Shown: piece after piece, positions 48,901-59,761 of the stretch
Layout: each line of letters starts with the position of its first letter
Position numbering within the stretch: position 1 is the stretch's first letter
Source of the DNA: Hippophae tibetana
Taxonomy: Eukaryota > Streptophyta > Magnoliopsida > Rosales > Elaeagnaceae
DNA length: 64,000 bases
Direction of reading: 5' to 3'
NCBI GenBank assembly: GCA_037013495.1
Contig: CM072807.1
Span: forward strand, 3,135,001 to 3,199,000
Made by a program: the position numbers and the translations under genes
Notes under the pieces: generated by a model
What the model was told of the DNA's origin: nothing
Databases searched by the model: none
The model's input: only the letters and a program-made list of their open reading frames with translations

Positions 48901-51084
48901 AACTCAACTTGAATCTGGGTTGTTTCATTGAGTACCCTATGCCATATAATTTTAGAGCACCTTGCCATTTTTTTGGGCATGTAAAGACTTTTTTGAACCA
49001 ACCATGAATGTGGGTCCTTAAATTGAATCAATTATGTTATTAAAGTTTGGAGCACTTCCATCTTTTCTTGGGGGTATGTGAAGCCTTTTTTGAGCCCATT
49101 TTAAACGTGCTTAGGACAGAGTCAAATTTGCTATAAAATTTTGGAGCACTTAAAACATTTTTTTAGTTTTGGAATCCTTTCTTAAATACTCTAGTATGGA
49201 GAAATTATATCCTTCAAAATCTTCAATTTTTTTCTCCCCAGTTTTTCTTAGTAAAATTCCATGTTCATTCTTTGGCTTCTCTCTCTTTTTTTCTCCATGT
49301 TTCTCTACCTTGAAGCTACTTAAATGTGTGTTATCTCTCATTTATAATGCACTGGAATCATTTTTTTTCCACTCTCCAGTTTTTTTGATTATCCCTCTTT
49401 TCAATTACGTCTTGGAACTACTGCTTGTTCCTATCCGAGGCTGTCTTATGATGGCAAACTTTGTGGGTTCTTGGTTCCTCAGTATATGTAAGGTGTTTTC
49501 AAGGGCTTTCCTGTTTGCTTCTGGTAGCACAAGGCATCTTAAAAATCTTTCTCATGTAAAAAGTAGTTCACCTCCAATCTCCTTATGGCATTCCCTTTCC
49601 AGAGATCTCTTCTCAAAGGTTTCTCTTCTATACTTACATCATTTTCTGAGACCTTTTCATTAATTAATTATACCCTTCTTCTATATAAAATTAGATCTGC
49701 TTTTGTTTTTCAGGTCTTCCGATCACTTGGAAGTATCATTCGTGTGCTTGTTGCATTCTTTGTGTCCTGCAACCGGCATAGGCTGAGGTAAGAAAATAAT
49801 CTAATTAAAATCCTTTTTACCTGTTAATGAGTTTTAAATACGCTGTATTTATTGGTGCATGAACGTGATAATGGTGATTTTGGCTCGATGCTTATATCAC
49901 AATCCCATGGACCTCTATTATTCCTGTTATCTTGTTTGGAGTGTGCTTTTTTTCATTTTGATTGTCGTGTTAGAACAAGGTTGTATACAGAAGGATGCTT
50001 GATGTTGTGATTGAGAGATGTGTCTTCTCCAAGTCATGCTACTATTTGGACCTTTTCAGCTTTTGTAAAAGGCTTTCCTATTAAGTTACCACTTCTGCTG
50101 TAGGTTTTAGGCCGTACACTGAAGTCTAGGGGTGTAAACTAACTGCATTCTGCTGCTGAAGTTTGGCTATCAAAAAATCATATATGATGTTTTTGCATGT
50201 TTGTGATTTAACAAATGAGCCCGACTCAAGCAAATTTATGATTTGATTTTTTGATCCTTCTAAGGAGACAAGGAATTATTTGTAAATTTCCTGAACTAAG
50301 CTCTTTTGATCGATCATCATGCTCGGTTTCTACTTACAATTATTGGATTGATTTTTGACTTCACTAACCTATTTTTCTTGTTTTGGTGGATGTGCAGCAT
50401 ATACAACTACCTCAAAGCCCTATCTTGGCAACTCTCTAATCTTCTTGCTCCTGGCCCTAGCAATAGTTATTTTTGCAAAGTGCCTCAAGTCGATAACCAA
50501 CTTAAGGTAACTTGATATGAACCCATCATCTGATTGAATTATATAATATTCTTAAAGGTTCCAAAAATAAATGAGACCTTGATTCAGATTTCTTAAAAAG
50601 AGACAGTGAAATGCATGGATGCGTACAAGACTAATCTTTCTCTCTTTCTCTCTCGGAGATTACTGGGTTTTGCTAGGAAAGAATTAAATAGCCCTCAGCA
50701 ATGTAGGGCAAAGCATTTTAGCTTTTAAGAGGAAAAAGAAATGAATCCATTGTCTCTCTCCAACCAGCAATACCTTGAATTGTTAAATTTTCTCTACTTA
50801 TTTGTATTCATCATTCCATTTTCTTCATCTGGAACACATCAAACCAAACATATTAATTGTATGATACTTTCATTCAATTTAACTCCATTATTGTTAATTT
50901 CATGTTACTTCTTTTTTTATTCCACAGACCAAACATGATCTAAGAGCGGGAAAAAATAAAGAAATATTGTTAAGTGGTTTTTACTTGGGATCTGTCTCTT
51001 ATATTCACGATCTAATATCTATATTCGGACTGTTCTTTGATGCAGGTTGATGCTATAGAATCTGAACGTTGCAAAAGTTCATAA
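45945..51084 (+). CDS. Plant multi-membrane-segment protein, unknown function
   Basis: Eight exons: 45945-45991, 46719-46860, 47158-47391, 47639-48629, 49167-49618, 49714-49787, 50398-50506, 51046-51084. All junctions are GT-AG and in phase; the sum is 2088 bases (695 residues plus TAA). It starts MGSLPDLYPLTSLQIGD and ends VDAIESERCKSS. Residues 1-140 are soluble (FLYFAPVSHKFLILVDNQSW, KYRTSPFRN-like CRTSPFRNTR). Residues 190-270 are acidic and probably disordered. A strong membrane segment lies near 322-342 (TLYILISLVTVVIGF), and further hydrophobic stretches fill the ends of exon 4, exon 5 and exon 6 (for example LEIFSPLVALYSYM-like, FGFSLFFSPCFSTL). I do not recognise a named family. The length and splicing suggest an intact plant-specific gene. 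Confidence 0.8.
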
Positions 51085-52189
51085 TTATGTTTCCTTGGAG
51101 CAGTCATTAGCTGCAAACCCCCTTTTGTGTAGTCTATATTTAATTTCTACAGTTTTGAATTACTTCTTTGAAAGAAAATGAGAAAGAGAACTCGCTTAAA
51201 GAGACAATTTTGTTTTGGGTGGAGTATTTGTAAAGAATTGACTATAATCATTTTTTTTTCCTCTGTGGAATTAATTGCAAAATTTACAGCATCTTATTCC
51301 TTATACCATCATTTTTTAATGAGCAACATGTTCATGCATTAACTCATTTTTAATATCAAATTTTATATGATTCGATATTATGGTTTAAAAGGAATAGGAG
51401 AGGGTGAGTCTAGTAATCATTCAATAACTCCCTCATTCCTAACAAATTGATTCAATAATAGTTGTCATGTTTGAATTATATATTATGTTTATTTTTCATT
51501 GGTTGTTATACATGGATATTGTTATGAAATTAGGTTAAACCTATAATTGTATCCGAAATCGAACATATAAATGTTTTTTCAAAATTATCTGGAGCAATTT
51601 GAGGACATGTATTATCAATCAGGTGGGGACGAGTATGAAAAAAATACCCATATAAAAACTGTTATTTTCCATGGTTTCATATAACTTAAATGTTAAGTTT
51701 AGTAACAAAAAAAAGGGACTTGTCTTAGTGGATACGAGGCAATACATGTAAGAACTTGGATGTATTTTGAATACGGATGGGGCAATTTTAAGTATAATTG
51801 CATCCATAATATTTAATATATTTTGGGTACGGGCAATTTTAGGTATAATCATACCCTTTTTGTTTTTGAAAATTTTCTTTTGTATATTCTCTGAAATCAT
51901 TTCTATTCAGGAGAACCATCGGATAATAACTAAACCGTTGATTTAGATATTTATTTATAATTGAATATGTGAATAAAATGTCTATTCATTATTGCAACGA
52001 TTAATGTAATATTTAGTTTATAATGATAAGATGAGAAAATTTTCATATTCTTATCATATATCAATAAGAGAATAATTGATTTATTAATAAAAAATAATTT
52101 TTTTTAAATATTTACCAATTTTTAACTCAATATTTAGATAAAATAAGTTTAATACTAGATTGTGAAATTATTTGTGTTAAAAATTAAAA
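51085..52189. other. 3' flank of the membrane-protein gene
   Basis: 3' UTR and AT-rich DNA. A stretch at 51600-51890 has repeated phrases (gggcaattttaggtataatc / gggcaattttaagtataatt) like those in old plant repeats. No gene seen. Confidence 0.5.
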
Positions 52190-53130
52190 AAACTTTGACA
52201 ATATCAAACTTAAAACTCTTTTCATTAGATATAGAAAAGAAATAAAACTCTTTTCTTAATAAAATACAAAAAGATAACAAAGATTAAGAAAATTGTTACA
52301 AATATTAAGTTTAAAAAAACCCTTTAAATCTTAAAATTAATATGTTTAAAGTAATAGTAAGCATAAAACTTAAAGACTCTAACAAAGTTATAACAACAAA
52401 ACCAATAATTTATACCTCGGTAGATAGAGATGAATTTGAAAAACAAACTCAAGATCTTTTAAAATTAAAATTCATAATACTCAATAATTCACCTTATTTG
52501 AGTCTATCATTTTTAGTTTAAAAAGAAGAAGAAAAAAGAGAGAATAATAATAAACTTTAAAGTCTATAAAGAAAACAATGATTATGTATTTTTTTTTATT
52601 CTAAAGAAAGAAGAATATTATCATTACTAAAAGAAAATAAATATTTTTCAAGTTTCGATTATAAAAATATATTTTGAAAAATAAGACTTGATGAAAAATC
52701 ACAAAAATCAACGATATTTAGTTTTCCACAAAGACAATTCTAATAGATAGTTATATCTTTTGGATTAAAATAAGCACCGAGTATTTTTCAAAGACATATA
52801 AATAATATCTTTAAAAAGTTACATGATATTTATTATATATACATCAATGACATTCTAGTATTTAATAATGACATGAATAAACATTCATTAAATATTATTA
52901 ATGTGTTACAAGATTGCATGAAATAAGAATTTGTTCTATCAGAATGAAAGGTTATAATAACTCAATAAAAAATTAAGTATTTACAATTAGAAATAGAAGA
53001 TGAAAAACATCATCTCAAACCTTAAATATTAAGTAGTATACAAGGATTTTCTATTGAAATTAAAGATAAAAATCAATTATAAATATTTGACTTATGCAGA
53101 AGCATACACGAAAAAATTAAGGTAAACAAC
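52190..53130 (+). pseudogene. Fossil pararetroviral reverse transcriptase fragment
   Basis: Plus-strand translation with many stops still shows RT blocks in order: YTSVDRDEFEKQTQDLL (about 52410-52470), KYFSSFDYK and IRLDEKSQKS in the palm, FQRHINNIFKKLHDI, and the catalytic-box region IYINDILVFNNDMNKH with YIND (52840-52851) where YIDD is usual. Spacing matches the RT of Caulimoviridae, of the same general type as the 0.2-10 kb cluster but on the other strand and a separate insertion. The stretch before 52400 probably belongs to the linker between protease and RT. No RNase H follows. Not visible as a long open frame because of decay. Confidence 0.75.
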
Positions 53131-54239
53131 TTCTAAGGTATCCAAACTTTGGTCCATTTTACACGCAAATATTTGAACTTTTTTTCTATAAAAAGGTACC
53201 TAAATTTTGGTCTATTTTTTGTAAAAATATTTGTAAGTAAGGTACATTGGGACAATATCTTAGATAAGGTAGCATAAGACCGAGTTTATACTTGAATATT
53301 TATTTTTCATAGTAAAAAATTAGGTAGTCTAATGAACTGGTGATTTTTCTCTTAGGTTATGGTTGTTACCTATGTTGTTTCAACTTAAAAATATCGTGTG
53401 TTATTATTTTATTTTCACACTTTATTATTACACACAACTGCATGCTTGATTAGGTTATTAAATTATAAATTGATAAAAATTAAAAACAATCTATTTACCT
53501 TTCTAAGTTAATTAGGTCCATAATTTAACTTGTTATAGATTATTGGTTTGTGACATTCTAGACTATAGTAAGTTTATTCATTTGTACAATATATATATAT
53601 AACCATAAAAGTACGAATATGCACCAAATTCTTGTAGGCCTTGTGGTTATATCGTAATAGACAGATATAAGTTCGAGGTTTGGTAATCACAAAACAGAAA
53701 AATATATTTGTTACAATCACGAGGTATTAGCAAAATACCTTCGAGGTTTGGTAATCACAAAACAGAAAAATATATTTGTTACAATCACGAGGTATTAGCA
53801 AAATACCTCTGTTTTCCAATTTGACCAAAAAAAATTACATATAAATTTTCTCCTGAATTGCTTTCTTTGATGTTTTTACAATTGAGCAAATTTGTATCTT
53901 CCAAAAATGGCCTTCTACTATCAGTACCAATACTGTTTCTAGGAGTTGCTTTATCAACTTAACGATAACGAATCTCATTCAAATCTTCCAGAGGATCATG
54001 TGCTCCTGAAAATCAAAACTCCATTGATTCAATTCTCCATCAAGCGAAACTTAAATTCGCTAAATAAAAAGACAAGCAATTACAATTAAAACTCACTTTT
54101 GATGCCAAGTTTGGAGAGCTTTCCATCGACGATTAGGACATTCATTCGTCTGTACCAGTGGAGAGTCCTTTACGAAAGAAGAAGGGAAGAAGAGATATCC
54201 ATGAAATAGAGGAAGAAATAAGGTCTAATCTTTTGGTCA
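53131..54239. other. Intergenic between viral fossil and copia element
   Basis: Holds old repeat phrases (aactttggtccatttta / aattttggtctatttttt at 53140-53225), the 68-bp tandem duplication (53673-53808) and, at 53830-54230, less AT-rich sequence in which I see no clear gene. Confidence 0.5.
53673..53808. repeat. Perfect 68-bp tandem duplication
   Basis: Bases 53673-53740 are repeated exactly at 53741-53808 (each begins tcgaggtttggtaatcac and ends gcaaaatacct). With no differences it must be recent or an assembly artefact. Confidence 0.95.
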
Positions 54240-54748
54240 TGTTAAAAATAAAATAAATTTAATATAGTAGAATAATAATATCAAAAATTTAATGTGGTCC
54301 ACCCTTTGATTTTGATTAAGTTCGCGGGAAAAATTTCGAAAAATATTTCTCCCACTAATAAAATTTAATGGGTACAAAGTGGAATACAATACAATAAATT
54401 AAGATAAACACAAAATAATGTCACACAAGTGTTTCCCAAACTCACTATTTTGTCACTTTCTTTTTATAAAAATATCCCAATATTTTTATAAAGATATTTT
54501 TTCTACTTTCTTACACAATACTATTTTTTTTCAAAAAAAATTATTCCTTTGGTTTTGCTTCTCTTCTTGTTTTAGTGTGTTGATATATTTCTGAGGCAAA
54601 GACATTGCCTATCAATGTTAGATGCATTTGTCAAATATAGTTGCACTTACCATTTGTAGTTGCATTTACCATTTGTGATTGCACCTACCATTTATGATTA
54701 CACCTACTATTTATGTTTTCTTTCTCTTCAATGTAGGAGGGACTTACA
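54240..54748 (-). repeat. 3' LTR of the copia element
   Basis: About 509 bases aligning with 58628-59118 (shared phrases: aaaataaaataaattyarya, gtgtttcycaaaytcactat, tgtcaaatatartt). Runs TG to CA on the minus strand. Confidence 0.85.
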
Positions 54749-54814
54749 AATCTCCCTCCTCGACTACATAGAGAGCTCCACCAATCCAGCAACTAAACGA
54801 CAGTATTCAAAATT

Positions 54815-55395
54815 CTATCTTAGGAGAATTTTCGTTAACATGTATGATCCATTTTTTTCTCTATAGATCTTCTCAAGCTGTAATAGCTTCTTCTCCATTA
54901 CATCCGTAATCCAGTGATATCTCACATCAATATGTTTTGATCTTGAATGAAAAGAGACATTCTTTACAAGATGAATAACACTCTCACTATCACAAAATAA
55001 CTCGTAACTATCTTGTTGCAACCTAAGTTCTTTTAAGAACTTTTTCATCCATAGAAACTTTTTACATGTTGTTGTTGCTGCTATAAACTCTGCTTCGGTA
55101 GTGGACAGTGCAACACATTTTTGTAACTTTGATTGACATAATACAACTCCCCCTACAAATGTAATCAGGTAACCTAAAGTGGATTTTCTATATCACCAGT
55201 CATATCTGCATATATGTATCCAACTAACACAGTTTTGTCATTTCCAAAACATAGGTATATTTTGGAAGAACCCCAAAGATACCTAAAAATCCATTTCACT
55301 GCAGCCCAATGTTCCTTTCTAGGATTTGAAAGGAATCTACCTACAATTCCAACTGTATGAGAGATATCTGGCCGTGTACAAACCATGTCATACAT
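54815..55395 (-). pseudogene. copia RNase H region (broken)
   Basis: Frame 55395-55174 gives MYDMVCTRPDISHTVGIVGR and the WAAVKWIFRYLWGS block. Frame 55048-54815 gives ELFCDSESVIHLVKN and FHSRSKHIDVRYHWITD, the typical end of copia RNase H. Separated by stops and frameshifts. Confidence 0.8.
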
Positions 55396-55597
55396 CAGAC
55401 TTCCAACTGCTGAAGCATATGGAACTTTTTACATCTCTTCCTTCTATTTGTTTGTAGAAGGGCTTTGTTTAGAACTTAGCTTAAAATGATTAGCGAGAGA
55501 ACAAATAATCGCTTTAGTCTTATCCATATGAAATCTTTGAAGTACTTTCTCAACTACGTTTCCAAGTTGTTGATTCTAGAAATATTTCGGCCAACAA

Positions 55598-55936
55598 TCA
55601 ACATATCATCCACATAGAGCAAAAGAATAATGAAATCATCATCAGAGAATTTCTGCACAAAAACACATTGGTTTGAAGTAGTCTTTTTGTAGCCTTGATC
55701 CCCATAACAGACTCAAAATTTTTATACCATTGTCTTGGTGCCTGTTTTAAGCCATAAAGACATTTCTTCAATTTGCAGACATTATCTTCTTTTCCCTTTT
55801 GCTGAAAACCCTTTGGTTGCTCCATGTATATCTCTTCTTTCAAGTTACCATGTAGGAAGACAATTTTGACATCCATTTGCTCAACCTCTAAGTCAAGGCT
55901 TACTGCTAAACCTAGCACAATACGGATGGATGTCAT
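55598..55936 (-). pseudogene. copia reverse transcriptase (fragment)
   Basis: 112-residue frame with RVT_2 motifs: LEVEQMDVKIVFLHGNLKEE (the usual second catalytic Asp position reads MDVK) and EQPKGFQQKGKEDNVCKLKK, then CLYGLKQAPRQWYKNF. The catalytic YVDD box lies after a frameshift, near 55600-55620. Confidence 0.8.
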
Positions 55937-56014
55937 TTTTACAACTTGAGAGAAAATCTCATCAAAGTCAACACCTTTTCTTTGGTTGAATCCTTTGACA
56001 ACCAGTCTGGCTTT

Positions 56015-56766
56015 CTATCGCGGACTGGAACTGTGTCTTTCATGCTTCACCCTGAACACCCATTTATTTTTCAAGGCCTTCTTCCCTTTGGGAAAATTCA
56101 TCAACTCAAAAGTTTTGTTCTCATGTAAGGACTTTATCTCATCTTGTATGGCTTTAATCCATTTTTGTTTAGATTCATCATCCATGGCCTCTTCATAACT
56201 CTCAAGTTCTCTCCCATCAGTGAAAGTTACATGCTCATTTGAAGAATATGAGATAGAGGGTCGTCTCACTCTATCACTTCTTCTCAGTGAAACAGGAGAA
56301 GCCATAGGTGTTGGTACTAGATAATGAACATCATCATTTCTTTCATCTTTAAAACCAACTTCTATGGAAGCATCATCTTCATCAGGTGGATAAACCTGGT
56401 CTTCATCTCCAACTTGTCTTGGCACTGATGTTGGAGGAATTAATTCCAAATATGATGAGTCACCATTGGAATTAGGCACATCTTTCTTCATTTTGATAAT
56501 ATCTTCAATGCTTTTATCTTCAACAAATATAGCATCACGGCTTCTCACAAGTATCTTTGCAACTAGATTGTAAAATCTATAACCAAATTGATCTTGACTA
56601 TAGCCAATAAAAATACACTATCTTGTTTGGATCTCTCATCCTTAGGGATATGAACAAATGCTTTGCAGCCAAACACTCGCAGATGATCATAGGAAGCATC
56701 CTTTCCTGACCACACTTTATCTGGAACATCTATCTTGAGAGGAGTACAAGGTGAAAGATTCAACAC
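56015..56766 (-). pseudogene. copia integrase C-terminus and RT linker (broken)
   Basis: Two frames, 56766-56563 (YDHLRVFGCKAFVHIPKDER, the integrase C-terminal block) and 56548-56015 (acidic linker, then RRSDRVRRPS and MDDESKQKWIKAIQDEIKSL, the start of the copia RT domain). Between them a frameshift interrupts the protein. Confidence 0.75.
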
Positions 56767-56793
56767 ATGTGCAACTGTGAGTATGGTTTTACC

Positions 56794-57189
56794 TTAAAAA
56801 GTTTTAGACAAATTTTCATGTGATAGTAGACATCTAACTTTCTCCATCAAAGTTCTATTCATCTTTTCAGCTAAGTCATTCAATTGTGGTGTCTTTGGAG
56901 GTGTCATATGATGCCGAATACCATGCTTTTTGCAATAAGCATGGAAAGGTCCTATGTATTCTCCACCATTGTCTGTCCGGATGCACTTCAACTTCTTTCC
57001 AATCTGTCTCTCAACTGATGCATGAAATGCTTTGAAGACGTCTAACACTTGATCCTTTGTCTTTAGAAGATATACCCACGTCTTCCTTGAATGATCATCA
57101 ATGAAAGTCACAAAGTATTGAGCAACACCAAGTGACTTTGGCATTGGTCCATACAAATATGAATGAATCAGATCTAAAATATTATTCAT
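56794..57189 (-). pseudogene. copia integrase core (fragment)
   Basis: 131-residue frame with the rve core: YFVTFIDDHSRKTWVYLLK (first catalytic Asp), then CIRTDNGGEYIG (second Asp), then LNDLAEKMNRTLMEKVRCLL (the catalytic Glu region, normally GxAER). The LNDLAEKMNRT part has changes from the usual NGVAERMNRT, so the enzyme would be impaired even without the frame breaks. Continues past 56794 in broken form to about 56563. Confidence 0.85.
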
Positions 57190-57627
57190 TTTGGAATGAT
57201 GGAAACTCTTGAAAGCAATCCAGTGTTTGCTTTCCTACTAGACAATGAACACATTTCTCCAAATGTACTTCATCCATTCCGGGTAGTATCTTCTTTTTTA
57301 CTAGACTTGCAAACCTTTTTCACCTATGTGACTAAGTCTCTTATGCTATAACTCATCTACATTGTCTTTCTCTATGGCATTTACTGTGTCGGTAGAGAGC
57401 TTCACTTGCATTATATACATAGTTGTATACTTCTCACCTCTAGCCACTACTAAAGAGCCTTTTGTAAGTTTCCATTTGTCATAAATGAAGGAGTTGCAAC
57501 CATATCTTTTGCCTACAACCTTTGACAAGCCTTCATATCTCATTCTAACAACACCAAAACTTTCAGGTGTGTATGATGAGAAAAATTCTCTACGCGATAT
57601 AGCGTTAACCTTTAGCACCACTATCAA
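57190..57627 (-). pseudogene. copia protease / pre-integrase region (broken)
   Basis: The frame 57627-57346 (FFSSYTPESFGVVRMRYEGL, KWKLTKGSLVVARGEK) is the end of protease and the start of the GAG-pre-integrase domain. After a frameshift, HKRLSHIGEKGLQ and the H/C residues of the integrase zinc-binding part (CVHCLVGKQ) follow near 57240-57340. Confidence 0.65.
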
Positions 57628-58494
57628 TCACCTAGCTAGTCTCGTGTGACGCAAGATTGACAAAATGATATTGAACTCGTCTATGATATTTGTTTGCTCA
57701 TCATCACTGTTATTGTCTTTCTTTATTACTTTGTCTTTGTTCTTTTCTTGTTTCTTCTTGAACACCCGACAAAATTTCTTAATGTGACCCGTCCTCTTAC
57801 AGTGATGACATTCAACATTGGAAAATTTGTTTGATTTGCCTCTGCTCTTGCTTCTAGGTTTTTGTTCTTTGTATAGTCTCCTTCCTCTAGACTCTGTGAT
57901 AAGGGCTTGTGCTTCTGAATCTCTTTCCTTGTTTTGTTTCTCATATGAGAACAATCCTTCTACAACAACTTCAAACTCCATCTTCTCTTTTGCACAAGTC
58001 AGAGTTGTTGTAATATGATTATATGATGAGGGTAGTGATGCCAACAACATCACAACTTTCTCTTCATCGGTGAAACTCACATTAAATCTTACTAAGTGAG
58101 AAAACTTGCTTTTGAAATTGCTAACATGCTTAATCATGCTCACATTATCTTCCTTCCTCATTTGATATAACTCTTTCCACAAATAAAATTTATTGGCAAG
58201 GTTCTTTTACATGTACACGTTTTCTAGAGTCTCCCATATTTCTTTAGCAGTCTTACAATTTTTTGATTCAATATTTTGTAAGACATTGTCTGAGAGATTT
58301 AGACAAATTGTACTAGCTGCAATATCATCTATTTTCTCCCATTATTCCTCGGTGACTGTTACTATCTTCTTTTCTTTTCCCAGCAACACCTTATGGACCT
58401 TCTGTTGAATGAGAATATCCTTCATCCTCATTTGACATAAAAAAAAATTATTATTGCCATTAAATTTCTCAATATCTACCTTCTGGTTTGACAT
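57628..58494 (-). pseudogene. copia gag (broken)
   Basis: The original start is probably the ATG at 58494 (MSNQKVDIEKFNG). Stops near 58342 and 58207 interrupt the N-terminal part. From 58182 an open frame gives the UBN2-type gag domain (LYQMRKEDNVSMIKHVSNFK, VVMLLASLPSSYNH) and the CCHC knuckle CHHCKRTGHIKKFC (about 57775-57815) that binds element RNA. The end runs into a frameshift before protease. Confidence 0.8.
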
Positions 58495-58612
58495 TTTTTT
58501 TCGTTGTATTTCTTTTTCTGCAAATAAATACGCCTAGACCTAATAAAATCTTTTCTGATGTGGAAGATCAGTTTATGCTGCAACCACAAAACATATTAAG
58601 AATTTTACTAAA

Positions 58613-58627
58613 CTAACTCTGATAGCA
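58613..58627 (-). promoter_or_regulatory. Primer-binding site of the copia element
   Basis: Minus strand TGCTATCAGAGTTAG, adjacent to the 5' LTR. It fits the common copia tRNA-Met primer site TGGTATCAGAG with one substitution. Confidence 0.7.
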
Positions 58628-59118
58628 CAACGGGTAAAAATAAAATAAATTCAGCATAGTAGAATAATAACACCAAAAATTTAACGTAGTTCACCCTTTA
58701 ATTTGGTCTAACGGTATAAACTCCGAAAAATATTTTTTTCACTAATAAAATTAATAGGTACAAAGTGAGAGAAAATACAACAAATTAAGATAAACCCAAA
58801 ATAGTGTCATATAAGTGTTTCTCAAATTCACTATTTTGTCACTCCTCACTTAGAAAAATATCTAAATATTTTTCTAAAATATTCTCTCTCATTTTTTCTT
58901 ACACACAATATTATTTTTCTTCAAAAAAAATTATTACTTTGATTTTGTTTCTTTTCTTATTTTGATGTGTTCATGTATCTCTAAATCAAAAATATTATCT
59001 ATTTATAGGTAAAATTATTTAGATAAATTTGTCAAATATAATTACAATTATTATTTATAATTATACTTATCATTTATTATTCTAACTATTATTTATAATT
59101 GTACTTAAGTCACTTACA
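58628..59118 (-). repeat. 5' LTR of the copia element
   Basis: About 491 bases, partner of 54240-54748. The inner end has changed (CCCGTTG on the minus strand in place of a clean CA), so the exact boundary is approximate. Confidence 0.8.
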
Positions 59119-59761
59119 CAATCCTCTCTAATCAAATGACCATTGAGGTTTAAAGTCTATGTTTCCAACTCAAAAGCTCTTGCTATGCAAGGTCTAGCCT
59201 TTGCTCTTCCCATATCGCCCATTCTACAACCTTTGATAGTGATGGACAAGACAGCTTTATTTTTCTCTCTCTACTTTCCTCCATTGCTCTGTTTCAAGAG
59301 CTCGAGCCATAGTGTTCGTGTTTTTGGTTCAACGGTCTCTGGAAGCGTCTAAACCTTTCTTTCAATTTTATTTTGGGTTTTTCTACTAATTACTGAAATT
59401 TGGGCTTGGCTGAATTTTAAATTGGACCAGGCCCAATTTTGTATTCGTTTCTTCAAAATTAGGAAGCCGAAAGGTACGAATAAGGAGAAGAGAATATTAC
59501 GTTGCAGAGAAGGTGGGATAGAGGGAGAATCAAATCAGCAAAGACCAGAATGATGTTGCTTCGATCAGTTAAAGAATCTTCGAATGGTGGTTCGGTTAAT
59601 ACAATGTTAGATTCTAGGTTTTTTCTGGACGCCCTAGAAGAAAATAAAGGAGAAGAAGAGAGACGACAATCTTTTTGAACATTTAAGCTTCGTTGCTTCC
59701 GCAACTCTCTTCCGAGTTCATACATTTCTATCGCAAGTATTCTCTAGATTCTGGTAAAGAA
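59119..59761. other. Flank between copia element and UBA-PUB gene
   Basis: 59130-59360 is less AT-rich and contains a minus-strand ATG at about 59316 starting MARALETEQWRK followed by a GT donor candidate; it may be a first exon of a minus-strand gene cut off by the copia insertion. The rest is the promoter and 5' UTR of the UBA-PUB gene. Confidence 0.3.

Larger units (their letters stand above)
54240..59118 (-). mobile_element. Degenerate Ty1/copia LTR retrotransposon
   Basis: Two long LTR-like repeats (54240-54748 and about 58628-59118) flank gag and pol remnants in copia order on the minus strand: gag with zinc knuckle, protease/pre-integrase, integrase, RT, RNase H. The primer site next to the right LTR reads TGCTATCAGAGTTAG on the minus strand, a tRNA-Met type with one change. 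The purine tract GGAGGGAGATT abuts the left LTR at 54748. Both LTRs start TGTAAGT on the minus strand. All genes carry frameshifts or stops. The LTRs differ at many positions, so the insertion is old, and no target duplication is evident. Confidence 0.9.
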
